Positions 1-8,646 of a stretch of 64,000 bases of DNA are shown here, one piece after another. Every line of letters starts with the position of its first letter. Position 1 is the first letter of the stretch. The notes below the pieces were generated by a model, which saw only the letters and a list, made by a program, of their open reading frames with translations, was not told the origin of the DNA and searched no databases. Origin of the DNA: Lentzea cavernae. GTDB taxonomy: Bacteria > Actinomycetota > Actinomycetes > Mycobacteriales > Pseudonocardiaceae. A program made the translations under genes and the position numbers. The stretch covers positions 434,001-498,000 of the forward strand of contig NZ_BNAR01000005.1 in assembly GCF_014653695.1 (NCBI RefSeq), in the 5' to 3' direction.

Positions 1-957
1 GCCCTGTGCGGTCACCTGGCCCAGCAGCGCGGCCTGCTCGACTTCGACGCCCCCGTCACGTCCCTGTGGCCGGAGTTCGGCGCTCACGGCAAGGAGCGCA
101 CCACGATCCGCGACGTGTTCGCCCACCGCGCCGGCCTGGTCGCCCTCGACACCGACCTGACGTTCGAGGACCTCGCCCGCTGGACACCCGTCATCACCGC
201 CGTGGAAGCCCAGCGGCCGCACTGGGAACCCGGCACCGACTTCGGGTACCACGCCCTGACCTTCGGCTGGCTGACGGGCGAGATCCTCCGGCGCGCCACC
301 GGCCTGCGGCCCCACGAGTTGCTGGACGAGTACCTCGCCGCACCGTTGAAGGCCGATGCCTGGATCGGCCTGCCTCGCTCCGCCGAGTCCCGTGTCGCCC
401 GCATCCACCCCGCACCCGAGGTCACGGACCCGGAAGCGCTCGCCCTCGTCGAGAAGGTGATGAACATGCCGGTCTTCCTGAGGTCCGTGACGATGGGCGG
501 GGTACTCCCCGCGCGGTTCCTCGACGACGGCCCCAGCGACTACAACTCGTCCGCATTCCACGCGGCGGAGATCCCCGCCGCCAACGGCATCATGTCCGCC
601 AACGCCCTGGCCAAGATCTACAGTGCGGCGGTGTCCACTGTGGACGGCACGCCAAGGCTGCTCACCGACGAGAGCATCACCGACGCGCTGACTCCGCGCT
701 CCAGCGGCCCCGGCTGGCCCGGCGTGCTCACGCCGCCCGGACTCCGCTTCTCCACCGGATTCCTCGTCGGCGGACACCCCGGCCGTCCCCTGCTCTCCGG
801 CTCCTCGTTCGGCCACGACGGGGGCAACGGCGGTCTCGGCTTCGCCGACGCCGAGGCCGAGATCGGCTTCGGCTACCTCAACAACCAGCTGGCGAACCCC
901 GTAGATCAGCGAGCCGACCGCCTCACCGCGGCACTCCGGAAGTCCCTCACCCGCTGA
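1..957 (+). CDS. Beta-lactamase-fold serine hydrolase/esterase, 5' end outside window
   Basis: The frame is open from the first base and ends in TGA at 957, so the N-terminus, including the SxxK nucleophile motif, lies upstream of the window. What remains is the core of the class C beta-lactamase/EstB (CubicO) fold: HRAGL near codon 43, a Tyr motif YHALT near codon 83 followed by a helix typical of these enzymes, and a C-terminal HDGGNGGLGF strand near codon 274 that lines the active site. Such proteins hydrolyse esters or beta-lactams; many are intracellular or secreted esterases of unknown substrate. The next gene converges with only 5 bases between them. The family is clear; the substrate cannot be told. 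Confidence 0.85.
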   Translation, partial: ALCGHLAQQRGLLDFDAPVTSLWPEFGAHGKERTTIRDVFAHRAGLVALDTDLTFEDLARWTPVITAVEAQRPHWEPGTDFGYHALTFGWLTGEILRRATGLRPHELLDEYLAAPLKADAWIGLPRSAESRVARIHPAPEVTDPEALALVEKVMNMPVFLRSVTMGGVLPARFLDDGPSDYNSSAFHAAEIPAANGIMSANALAKIYSAAVSTVDGTPRLLTDESITDALTPRSSGPGWPGVLTPPGLRFSTGFLVGGHPGRPLLSGSSFGHDGGNGGLGFADAEAEIGFGYLNNQLANPVDQRADRLTAALRKSLTR

Positions 958-962
958 AGGCA

Positions 963-1448
963 TCAGCGCCGGGAAGCCCGCACAGCTTCGCCGAAGGTCC
1001 ACAGCGCGGCCCCGAGCAGCACCACGTCCTTGATCAGGAACTGGCCGCCGTCGACGGAGAGGAAGGGAAACCCGCCGGTGGTCACGCCTGGGGTGGTGAG
1101 CAGGAAGCTCAGCGTGCCGAGGAAGAGCAGCACCGCCAGGGCGCTGCCCGCCGCGGACACCAAGGGCCACAGTGGACGGAGCGCGATGAGCAGCGCCGCC
1201 CCGACCTCCACCACGCCCAGGACCGCGGCGAACGAGCTGACGCCGAGGACGTCGTAGACCCAGCTCATGAGCGGGTGGTGCGTGACGAGCGGGACGATCG
1301 CCTCCGCCTCGTACGTGGTGAACTTCAGCGCTCCGATCCAGCCCACGACGAGCGCGAGGCCGTACCGCGTCACGGCCTGCCCGGCAGTTTCCGCGCGGTC
1401 CCGGACGGCGGTGGCGAGTCCTGTTCGGACGGTGTGCGGTGCGGACAC
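963..1448 (-). CDS. DUF417 / RclC (YkgB)-like inner membrane protein
   Basis: A 161-residue protein with four hydrophobic segments and the opening signature of the DUF417 family (RYGLALVVGWIGALKFT near residues 28-44, then a YEAE motif and PLMSWVY). In Escherichia coli the relative RclC is part of the reactive-chlorine response; the biochemical role is unknown. GTG start at 1448 sits 3 bases after the stop of the SnoaL-like gene, so both are one transcript. The nearby TetR gene, divergent across a palindromic operator, probably controls the pair. Confidence 0.8.
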   Translation of the reverse strand: MSAPHTVRTGLATAVRDRAETAGQAVTRYGLALVVGWIGALKFTTYEAEAIVPLVTHHPLMSWVYDVLGVSSFAAVLGVVEVGAALLIALRPLWPLVSAAGSALAVLLFLGTLSFLLTTPGVTTGGFPFLSVDGGQFLIKDVVLLGAALWTFGEAVRASRR

Positions 1449-1451
1449 GGC

Positions 1452-1889
1452 TCAAGCCCCCTTGAGCTGGAGCAGCAGGCCGAGGGTGTTGTAGAGGGTG
1501 TGGACGTGGACGAGCCGTCCGGCGTCGTCGAAGCTAGCGAACTCGGTGACCTCCAGGACCACTCGGCGGCCGGTCGGCTCGACCACTCCGTCCGGCGTGA
1601 CGATCGGGCCGATGTGCGTGCCCTCCATGACGAAGCGCACCGCGCCGGTGTTGCCCTGGACCAGCAAATCCTGATGGGTCAGCTTGTTCGCGCCGAAGAC
1701 GACCTTGTCGCTCTTCAGCCACGCGATGAACGCCTCGCGACCCCGGTGGGTGACACCGTTGACGCCGTTCCCCGCTCCGCCGTTGATGTCGGCGACCACG
1801 TCGTCGACGACGAGCTCCCGGCTCTTGTCGATCTCGTTGTTGTTGTAGTTCGTGTGGAACTGGCGCATGACTGCGGCGATGTCTGCCAC
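1452..1889 (-). CDS. SnoaL-like / NTF2-fold protein
   Basis: A 145-residue NTF2-fold protein: it begins ADIAAVMRQFHTNYN, with a middle GREAFIAWL segment and a beta-rich C-terminal half, the pattern of SnoaL-like small cyclases, isomerases and orphan ligand-binding proteins. The GTG at 1889 is chosen because GGAAGGGGAG stands just before it; the longer open frame to 2162 crosses the promoter and the divergent TetR gene. No catalytic residue can be assigned, so enzymatic function is open. It is first in a two-gene operon with the DUF417 membrane protein. Confidence 0.75.
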   Translation of the reverse strand: MADIAAVMRQFHTNYNNNEIDKSRELVVDDVVADINGGAGNGVNGVTHRGREAFIAWLKSDKVVFGANKLTHQDLLVQGNTGAVRFVMEGTHIGPIVTPDGVVEPTGRRVVLEVTEFASFDDAGRLVHVHTLYNTLGLLLQLKGA

Positions 1890-1918
1890 GGCACTCCCCT
1901 TCCGGAGTCGATGCCCGA

Positions 1919-1947
1919 AGAATGTACTAGCCGATACATTTTCGCAA
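1919..1947 (-). promoter_or_regulatory. Promoter with embedded TetR-type operator
   Basis: Read on the minus strand there is TTGCGA (1942-1947), a 17-base spacer and CATTCT (1919-1924), ending 30 bases before the GTG of the SnoaL-like gene. Within the spacer and overlapping the -10 lies the inverted repeat AATGTA-8-TACATT (1921-1940). A palindrome across the -10/spacer and next to a divergent tetR gene is the usual layout for repression by that regulator. The boxes are by eye. Confidence 0.45.
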
Positions 1948-2022
1948 GCATGTGAACCCTCCAGCTGCGATGCGGTATTCTCCTCTGGACTGTCGAGTAC
2001 ATCTTTTGTCGAGGAGGACGGC

Positions 2023-2652
2023 GTGGCGGAGCCGACACACAAACCACTCCGGCCGCAGCGCCTCACCGCGAAGGGCGCCGCCACACGGGAGCGCATCGTC
2101 CGCGCCGCCGCGGAGCTGATGCACACGCAGGGTGTCGAGCGCACGAGCCTGGACGACGTCATCGCGGTGAGCGGGACCGGCAGGTCGCAGCTCTACCACT
2201 ACTTCGCCGACAAGGCCGCGATCGTGGACGCCGTCGTGGAGTTCCAGATCGAGCAGGTGCTCGGCGCACAGGAGGAACTGCTGCGCAACGCCGACTCCAT
2301 GAACGGCCTGACCCGCTGGCGCGACGCCGTCGTCGCCCACAACCGCAGCCTCAAAGGGGCTCACGGCTGCCCCCTCGGCTCACTGGCCAGCGCGCTGTCC
2401 GACTCCTCCGAGATCACCCGTCAGGCGATCGCGCGGGGGTTCGACCGGTGGGAGGGAGCACTGCGCACCGGCCTGCAGCACATGCGGCAGACAGGCGCGC
2501 TCGCCCAGGAGGCGGATCCGGCCACCCTGGCCACGGGCCTGCTCGCCGCGCTGCAGGGCGGCTACCTGCTGGCGCAGGCGCGGCGGGACGCGACCAGCAT
2601 CCAGGTGGCACTCGACACCGCCCTCGACCACATCCGGTCGTTCACCCGCTGA
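2023..2652 (+). CDS. TetR/AcrR family transcriptional regulator
   Basis: A 209-residue regulator. The N-terminal helix-turn-helix is plain: RERIVRAAAELMHTQG, then TSLDDVIAVSGTGRSQLYHYFADKAAI, the classic TetR recognition helix. The C-terminal ligand domain contains a CPLGSLA motif shared by the TetR subfamily that often controls oxidoreductase or SnoaL-type genes. GTG at 2023 is chosen for GAGGAGG at 2011-2017; the open frame continues upstream only across the intergenic region. It is divergent from the SnoaL-like/DUF417 pair and probably represses it and itself. Confidence 0.9.
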   Translation: MAEPTHKPLRPQRLTAKGAATRERIVRAAAELMHTQGVERTSLDDVIAVSGTGRSQLYHYFADKAAIVDAVVEFQIEQVLGAQEELLRNADSMNGLTRWRDAVVAHNRSLKGAHGCPLGSLASALSDSSEITRQAIARGFDRWEGALRTGLQHMRQTGALAQEADPATLATGLLAALQGGYLLAQARRDATSIQVALDTALDHIRSFTR

Positions 2653-3125
2653 CGGCGCCGTCTTCGCCGTGGCAGGTGGTGGTCGTGATCACCGGCCCGC
2701 CGCCGGCGAGCATCTTCTCGGTCAGCGCGATGCCGAAGGTCTCGACGGAGTCCGGTTCAGGCTTGGTCGGGAGCGGGTAGACGGCGCAGCCGTTCATCAG
2801 CGACGGTCTTCTCCTCGCCCTCCACGCGGTGAGTGGAGAGGATCCGGTCGTCGTGCCGGGTGATCGCCTGGAGGTGGTCCAGTTCGGATCCGTTGCCCGC
2901 GATCACGAGCTTGAGCCGGGGCCGCGCCTGGCTCCGCTGACCGAGATCCTGCGCTCGCACTGCGGGCGAACAGGACCACGGCCGCCCCGAACCGCTCCTC
3001 GCGCAGGTCCGAGCGGATCACACTGGTGACCGTCCGAGCCGACCGCCTTCGCGATCAACGGCATGGTGTCGAACACGTGCCGGACCGACTCGGCACCGCC
3101 GATCACTCGATCGAGGTCACCGGCG
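2642..3125 (-). pseudogene. Probable gene remnant with frameshifts, not identified
   Basis: About 500 bases between the TetR gene and the STAND gene hold no intact gene. On the minus strand three protein-like stretches follow each other in different frames: one around 3106-3030 (VRHVFDTMPLIAKAVGSD), one around 3030-2940 (VIRSDLREERFGAAVVLFA), one around 2910-2805 (RLKLVIAGNGSELDHLQ), and a last open stretch 2797-2642 (MNGCAVYPLPTKPEPDS...) ending in TGA inside the TetR 3' end. The codon pattern suits a coding past, and the pieces line up as one protein broken by at least two frameshifts. I do not recognise the family. A 51-residue ORF at 2797-2642 with GAGGAGAAG upstream could still be expressed. 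Confidence 0.35.
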
Positions 3126-3148
3126 CAGCGCCACAGCAGGTCCGACGC

Positions 3149-5299
3149 TCACGACTGGCCGAGATCCTCGATCTTGGCTTCCACCTCGGCCTGATCGGGA
3201 TGTTCCAGCTGGCGCAACATCGTTCGAGCGAGCTCCCAGTGCTCCAAGGCCTTCGACGCGTTCCCGGCAGCGCGGTAGGCGTCGCCGAGCCGCATCAGGG
3301 TGGCGGCCTCGTAGTAGTGGTCACCGACGTCGCGGTACAACACCACCGACTTCTGGTAGTGCTCGACGGCTCGAGCGTGATCACCGCTCATCAGATACGC
3401 GAAGCTGAGGCTGTCGAGCGCGTGAGCCTCCGCGTCGGTGTCGCCGACGGCCTGGTGCACGGCCAGAGCCTCCTGGCAGTGCCGCACGGCTTCGGGATAG
3501 TTCTCGACGTGCGCGAGAGCCCACCCGAGGTAGTTGTACGCCCTGGCGCGCCCGAGCCGGTTGCCCACCTGCTCGTACAGGGCGGCGGCCTGGCCCGCGG
3601 AGCCCAGCAGCTTCTCCTGCTCGTCGGTCTGTTCGTGCACCCAGGACACGGCAAGGCACGTACCGGCCATGCCGTTGAGGTCACCGGTCCGCCGCCAGAT
3701 CTCCATCGACCTCTCGTGATGACGGAGGGCCTCGTCGTACTCGCGGAGCTGGCAGTAGGCGTTGCCCATGCCGCGGTGGGCCCGTGCCTGCGCCGACTCG
3801 TTGCCCACGGCGATGGCCGATTCCACCGCGGTGCGCTGGATCGCGAGCCAGTCGCGCCAGTGCCCGAACCGGCCGCAGAAGGTGGTGAGTGACCACGCCA
3901 GCTGCCATGCGCGGTCGTGATCTCCTTCCTCGGCGGCACGTGTGACGGCCGAGATGAGGTTGGGGTACTCCACCGTGAACCACTCGACAGCGTCCTCGTA
4001 CCCGGTGAACTCGCGGACCGCCGCACCCTCGGGAGGGCTGCCGGCCTCGATCGCACCCCGGAACGGTTTGAGCTTCCGGTCGGCGTTCAGGCTCGTGAAG
4101 AGGTAGTGGTCCAAGAGGCGCCCCAGGGCCATCCGCCGACACTCCTCGTCATCGACTTCGCGCACCAGTTCGACGAAGTAGCTGTGCAGCAGGTCGTGGC
4201 AGGTGAATCGCCCGTCGTCGACCTCCTCGAGCATACCGTTCGACTCCAGCCTTCCCAGGGTTCTGCGCAACTGCGGCGAAGGCACACCGGTCAGGGCCAG
4301 CAGCGCGGAGAAGCCGAACTCCCGCCCTGTGTGCAGTGCGGTGCGCCGGAGCACCGCCGCGTCCTCGGGCGGCAGGGCCCGGTACGACCACGAGAACACA
4401 GCCCGGATGTCCGTCCGGCTGTCCTCCATCTCGAAGCCGCTCAGTCGATCACGCTCCACCCTGAGCTCTTCCGCGAGCAGCTCCAGGGAACGGGACGGCG
4501 CGGTCAGCCCTCGTGCCGCAACGATCCGCAACGCGAGGGGCAGTCCCGCGCAGCAGTCGATCAGCGCCTCGACCGAGCTCCTGTTCGCGGCCGTGCGGGC
4601 TGTTCCCCACTGCCGGGAGAAGTACTCGCGAGCGTGACCGACGGCGAGAGCGCGCAGATCGAGCCGGCGGGCCTCGTACGTCGTCGTCAGGACCGGCAGC
4701 TTGTTCCTGCTCGTGATCAGGACCGATGACGAGGGACTTCCGGGGAGCAGAGGGACGATCTGGTCGCTGTCGCGAGCGTTGTCGAGCACGATCAGAACCC
4801 GTTTTCCCGCAACGAGACTTCGGTACAGCCCTGCCTGCGCCTGAAGATCCACCGGAATGCTCTGCGGAGGAATCTGGAAGGCGTCCAGGAAAGCACGCAC
4901 GGCGACTGCGGGCTTCATGGGCGCCGCAACCGCGTCGAACCCTCGAAGATCGATGTACAGCTGTCCATCGGGGTAGCGGTCGATGTTGCGGTGGGCCCAG
5001 CACAGCGCGAGGCAGGTCTTGCCGATTCCACCGATTCCGTTCACCGCCGAGATCACCGCCGTGCCGGGCGCGTCCTGCCCGTCCAACAGCGCCTCGTCCA
5101 GCGCCCGCAGCTCGTTCTCCCTGCCGACGAACAACTTCGGGACACGCGGCAGTTGTGCGGGGCGCACCGGAACCCCGCTGGTGACGACGACGTTTCCCAC
5201 GACCGTTCCGACCTGAACGAGGACGGTCGCGTTACCGGTCATCGAGTTGACGACCGAGCCGGCCGGTATCTCCGGTCCGCCGTCTTCCGCGTCGTCCAT
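3149..5299 (-). CDS. STAND/NB-ARC ATPase with C-terminal TPR repeats (NLR-like)
   Basis: A 716-residue signal-transducing ATPase. Residues 13-42 form the short SVVNSMTGNATVLVQVG...NVVV strand-rich leader seen ahead of many actinobacterial STAND proteins. The NB-ARC core follows: VGRENEL at 58-64, Walker A GIGGIGKT at 88-95, Walker B KRVLIVLDN near 168, an SRNK sensor, and the GLPLAL motif near 250. A winged helix (about 300-400) leads into a TPR array from about 470 to 705. Such proteins are molecular switches: the repeats sense a ligand, the ATPase oligomerises. Bacterial members act as regulators (AfsR-type) or in antiphage defence (Avs-type); no DNA-binding or nuclease domain is seen here. 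It lies 30 bases after the M48 gene on the same strand, so it is the last gene of a three-gene operon. Confidence 0.85.
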   Translation of the reverse strand: MDDAEDGGPEIPAGSVVNSMTGNATVLVQVGTVVGNVVVTSGVPVRPAQLPRVPKLFVGRENELRALDEALLDGQDAPGTAVISAVNGIGGIGKTCLALCWAHRNIDRYPDGQLYIDLRGFDAVAAPMKPAVAVRAFLDAFQIPPQSIPVDLQAQAGLYRSLVAGKRVLIVLDNARDSDQIVPLLPGSPSSSVLITSRNKLPVLTTTYEARRLDLRALAVGHAREYFSRQWGTARTAANRSSVEALIDCCAGLPLALRIVAARGLTAPSRSLELLAEELRVERDRLSGFEMEDSRTDIRAVFSWSYRALPPEDAAVLRRTALHTGREFGFSALLALTGVPSPQLRRTLGRLESNGMLEEVDDGRFTCHDLLHSYFVELVREVDDEECRRMALGRLLDHYLFTSLNADRKLKPFRGAIEAGSPPEGAAVREFTGYEDAVEWFTVEYPNLISAVTRAAEEGDHDRAWQLAWSLTTFCGRFGHWRDWLAIQRTAVESAIAVGNESAQARAHRGMGNAYCQLREYDEALRHHERSMEIWRRTGDLNGMAGTCLAVSWVHEQTDEQEKLLGSAGQAAALYEQVGNRLGRARAYNYLGWALAHVENYPEAVRHCQEALAVHQAVGDTDAEAHALDSLSFAYLMSGDHARAVEHYQKSVVLYRDVGDHYYEAATLMRLGDAYRAAGNASKALEHWELARTMLRQLEHPDQAEVEAKIEDLGQS

Positions 5300-5329
5300 C
5301 CTCGGCCTAACGCCTCGACTCTCCCGGAA

Positions 5330-7900
5330 TCAGTTCCGAGCCCTCGCGAACGTCTGCTTCCAGTTGCCGTCCGACACGATCAGCTGGTCCTTGTCGCACT
5401 GCGTGCTCAACGAGCTCATCGGTGACATCACCTGGTCAAGGGGGCGCGTCTGCTCCGGTCTGGAGCCGATGCGCACCGTCTGGGTGCCGGAGATGCTGGT
5501 CGCGCGCAGGTGGATCTTGTCGTCCTCCATCTCGTAGCGGAAGCTCGCCGTGCCGGTGAAGGCCAGGCTGATCTCCTGGCCCTCGTACACGCCCGTGTGG
5601 ACGGCTCCGGGGGCGAAGTCCTGCCGGGCGGTGCCGTCCGCGTTGACGGTCCACACCTGGCCCTTGGTGGTGATGGGGACCGGGGTACCCCTCAACGTGG
5701 TGGTGCGGTGTCCTTCGACCTCGCGCCAGGTGCCGATCAGGCACTCGCGCGTCGTGACGACGGGCTCGAACTGCGTCCAGTTGCCCGCGCCCGGCAGCAC
5801 GGAGGCCACCAGCAGGCACAGGACGAGGGTGGACGAGCCGGCAAGTGGGATGGGACCCAGCCTGCCGGCGGGTGTCTCCGGGGCCGGGCGCGGCGCAACG
5901 CGGGCGAGGGTCATGAGCGCCACCACGACGAGCAGCACCGGGACGGCCACCACGGCGCCGAAGACGATCTTGTGGTGCCAGTACACCGCGATGGACGCGA
6001 GTGTCGAGTCGTCACAGCCGTCGCAGGGCCCCACGCCCACCAGCGTCCACGCCACGACGGCGGACACCGTCGCCACCAGTGTGACGCCCATCAACACCAG
6101 GGGTGGCCGCAGCTGCGTCGTGACCAGCGGGATCACCAGCGCGACCACCAGTTGTGCCGCCAACGTCGCCGTGTCGAGGGCTGCCGCCCCCGGCAGCGGC
6201 ACCAGCAGGTTCAGGCCGTACAGCACGAGGCACAGGGCTCCGGCGGCGACGGACAGCGCGAGCACTCGCCACACGTCCCTGCGGACCGCCGCGGCGATCG
6301 GGTTGGCCTTCGCGCCGCACGCGATCACCAGCGGCACCAGCCACAGCAGCACCAGGCCCAGCACCACACCCGGCACGTACACACTGCCGCGCAGGAAAAC
6401 GCTGTCCCGCAAGAACGTCGACAGGTCCAGCACCACGCTCACGACGTCGTCGTAGACCGACAGCGGCCCCGGCGGCATGGCGGGACCACCGCGTCCGCCG
6501 ACGCTGGAGAGCGTCATCGCAGGGTCCGAGCGCAGGGTCCACCAGATCGTCAGCCACGGCACCAGCGCCACGGCGCCCACAGCCGACACCACGGCCACCA
6601 CTCCGCGAACGCCGCGACCGGCCTCCTCGAGAGCCGTCGCGGACGAGGCCGCCCACACGACGAGCAGGCCGAACATCACGACGAGGGAGCCGATGGCGGC
6701 GGCGACGGTGCGCGGCGCCGCGCCCTCCCACTCCCCGAACAACGCGAAGGTGCTGCCCGCGTTGTTCACCAGCGAGGTCGCCTCGCCCACGAGGTATCCC
6801 CCGCACAGCACCAGCGGGACGACGAGCAGCCGGCGCGACTTCCCGGTGCCCACCACGCTCAGCGTCACCGCTCCGGCGAGGGCCGCGGACACCGGGATGA
6901 TCACCAGGAACGGTGCCAGGGCGGGAATTCCTTTCAACGCGCTGCCGAGCAGCGCGTAGAAGTTGCCCAACAGGGTCGGTGCGAGCACTCCCAGCGCGAA
7001 CAGCTCCCACGACCTCGGCCCGGCCAGCAGGGTCCGGTCGTCGAGGACCTCCAGGCGCCGGCGTGGATGCGGGTGGTCGTCCCAGGCCCGCTTGAGCACC
7101 GTCGCCCGATCGCTGCGGCCGGCCTGGCGCTCGACGGCGCGGTGGAGTGCCTGTGCGGCTTCGGTGTCGTCCCAGCCCGCGAGCCGGGCGTCGGCGTGCA
7201 GCTCACGTGAGCGCAGCACGGCGTTGCGGGTGAGGAGGATCAGCGATGTCAGCACGGTGAGGGACAGCACGACCCGGACGTCGTGCCACCACGTTCCCAG
7301 GTCCGTGACGACCTGCCACGCCATGGGCAGCGTCGCGACCACGACGAACGAGCGCCAGATCGCGACCGTCCAGTAGGTCAGGTCGACGTCGCGGTTGCGC
7401 AGGTGCGCGAGCTCGTGGAGCACGATCGCGCGAAACGCCGGCGCCGACAGGCCTCTCAACGCGACCAGGCCCGCGTCGATGCGGACCATGCGGTCGCCCA
7501 GCCTCCCGAACGCCTGTCCCCCCGGGGTTTCCGTGGCATAGGGCGCGAGCATGAACCTCGGCCGCGCCACGCCTGCGACCTCGCACAACCCGCGCAGTTC
7601 CCCGAGGAGCTCCGGTGAGTCCTCTTCGGACAGTTCCACGAGTGCGGCGCGACGGCGCATCCACCACGGGTGCAGCAGGTAGTGGACGCCGGCTCCGGCG
7701 ATGACCAGCGACAGCCCCAGCGTCATCCACGTGGTCGCCGACCAGTGGACCTGCGACATCGAGTAGTTGAAGCCGAAGAAGACGGTGGAGGTGGTGGCCA
7801 GGACCGCGGCCATGAGCAGGACGAACAGCGTCGTGGTACCGGCAGGCAGCCCGTCGCGGCGGTGTTGCTCCCGCACAGGGGGCTCCGCGGTCGCGGTCAT
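5330..7900 (-). CDS. Multi-pass membrane M48 family zinc metalloprotease
   Basis: An 856-residue membrane protein. After two N-terminal transmembrane helices the peptidase unit carries HELAH (zinc-binding HExxH) at 162-166, the third ligand region ELHAD at 233-237 and the trailing HPHPRRR motif near 275, all diagnostic of M48 (HtpX/Ste24/BlaR-like) proteases. The rest, about 280-740, is a long run of hydrophobic helices, followed by a globular extracytoplasmic-type tail of about 100 residues. That makes it much larger than HtpX (about 290). ATG at 7900 overlaps the stop of the upstream gene as ATGA. The longer open frame to 8404 is out-of-frame shadow of that gene. Linked to a STAND ATPase, it may sense or cut membrane proteins under stress; that role is inference. 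Confidence 0.8.
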   Translation of the reverse strand: MTATAEPPVREQHRRDGLPAGTTTLFVLLMAAVLATTSTVFFGFNYSMSQVHWSATTWMTLGLSLVIAGAGVHYLLHPWWMRRRAALVELSEEDSPELLGELRGLCEVAGVARPRFMLAPYATETPGGQAFGRLGDRMVRIDAGLVALRGLSAPAFRAIVLHELAHLRNRDVDLTYWTVAIWRSFVVVATLPMAWQVVTDLGTWWHDVRVVLSLTVLTSLILLTRNAVLRSRELHADARLAGWDDTEAAQALHRAVERQAGRSDRATVLKRAWDDHPHPRRRLEVLDDRTLLAGPRSWELFALGVLAPTLLGNFYALLGSALKGIPALAPFLVIIPVSAALAGAVTLSVVGTGKSRRLLVVPLVLCGGYLVGEATSLVNNAGSTFALFGEWEGAAPRTVAAAIGSLVVMFGLLVVWAASSATALEEAGRGVRGVVAVVSAVGAVALVPWLTIWWTLRSDPAMTLSSVGGRGGPAMPPGPLSVYDDVVSVVLDLSTFLRDSVFLRGSVYVPGVVLGLVLLWLVPLVIACGAKANPIAAAVRRDVWRVLALSVAAGALCLVLYGLNLLVPLPGAAALDTATLAAQLVVALVIPLVTTQLRPPLVLMGVTLVATVSAVVAWTLVGVGPCDGCDDSTLASIAVYWHHKIVFGAVVAVPVLLVVVALMTLARVAPRPAPETPAGRLGPIPLAGSSTLVLCLLVASVLPGAGNWTQFEPVVTTRECLIGTWREVEGHRTTTLRGTPVPITTKGQVWTVNADGTARQDFAPGAVHTGVYEGQEISLAFTGTASFRYEMEDDKIHLRATSISGTQTVRIGSRPEQTRPLDQVMSPMSSLSTQCDKDQLIVSDGNWKQTFARARN

Positions 7901-8382
7901 CTGCCGTCCTCGTCGACGTCGCCCACGACGGCGTCGGCGATGCGCCGGGCGAGGTCCTCGTCCTTTCCGTGCTCCAGAGCGAGGTCGTGGACGGCGCGCC
8001 AGGCGTCGGAGCGTTCGTCGGCCGGCACCTCCGCGATCGGGCCCTGGTCCTCTTCCGGCGCTGAGCGGCCGAACATCCTGCCCACCGCGCCGCCGATCCG
8101 CTTCAGTCCGGGCCCGGCGTGGTTCTGCACCGCGCGGGTGAGGAGGTCGGTGGCGACGGCCAGCGCCACGGGCGTGATGACGGGCACGACCACGTCGACG
8201 AAGTCGGAGAGGCCGCTGCCCAGCCGATCGTTGCCGGCGCGGTCTCCGGCCAGTGCACGCTGCGGGTCGGCGAAGTAGGCCGCGCTCTGCGGACCGAAGG
8301 TGTCCCGCTCGGCGGGTGCCACCCGGCTGACGATCCGCACCGCTAGCGCCCGAACGCTTTCCTGGTCGACGGACTGAGTCAC
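7897..8382 (-). CDS. Uncharacterised protein, first gene of M48/STAND operon
   Basis: A 161-residue protein I cannot place in a family. It has a helical N-terminal half (QESVRALAVRIVSRVAP), one moderately hydrophobic segment (FVDVVVPVITPVALAVATDLLT, about residues 60-81) and an acidic, charged C-terminus. GTG at 8382 is preferred over ATG 8397 because GGAGGAAG lies between the two and would serve the GTG. Its TGA overlaps the start of the M48 gene, so the two proteins are likely made together and perhaps bind each other. It is divergent from the sigma-like gene. Confidence 0.6.
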   Translation of the reverse strand: MTQSVDQESVRALAVRIVSRVAPAERDTFGPQSAAYFADPQRALAGDRAGNDRLGSGLSDFVDVVVPVITPVALAVATDLLTRAVQNHAGPGLKRIGGAVGRMFGRSAPEEDQGPIAEVPADERSDAWRAVHDLALEHGKDEDLARRIADAVVGDVDEDGR

Positions 8383-8646
8383 GCGCTTCCTCCACATCGG
8401 TCACCGATCACCGGGCACGTGCCCGAGCGCCCCCTCTGTCGCGAGGCGCGACCGGCCCGTTACGCAGCCCGGGCGGTGGGCCAGATTCGCCGTCAGGTGG
8501 CAAGACTCCCGATGGATTCTGTTGTCCCGCAACAATTACCGAGCCGACCACCCGCGACCGGCCAGTGCGTCACCCGGTCGGGTGACGGCCCGATGTCGCC
8601 CGACCGGCGAGTCGGGCGCGAGGCCCGCCGCCAGTGAACCGAACCG
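8383..8646. other. Divergent intergenic region between two operons
   Basis: These 264 bases separate the leftward M48/STAND operon from the rightward dynamin/HerA operon and must hold both promoters. A small hairpin TGTTG-5-CAACA lies near 8519-8533 beside an AT-richer patch. I could not assign -35/-10 pairs with confidence. If translation of the sigma-like gene starts later (TTG 8764), the untranslated region is longer. Confidence 0.4.

Noticed and set aside
3149..5299. SARP-type pathway regulator for the NRPS cluster
   Set aside because: The STAND protein lacks the N-terminal OmpR/BTAD regions of SARPs and lies 22 kb away in another operon.
7901..8404. 168-codon N-terminal extension of the M48 protease
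   Set aside because: Out-of-frame shadow of the upstream gene 7897-8382. The ATG at 7900 with ATGA overlap explains the start.
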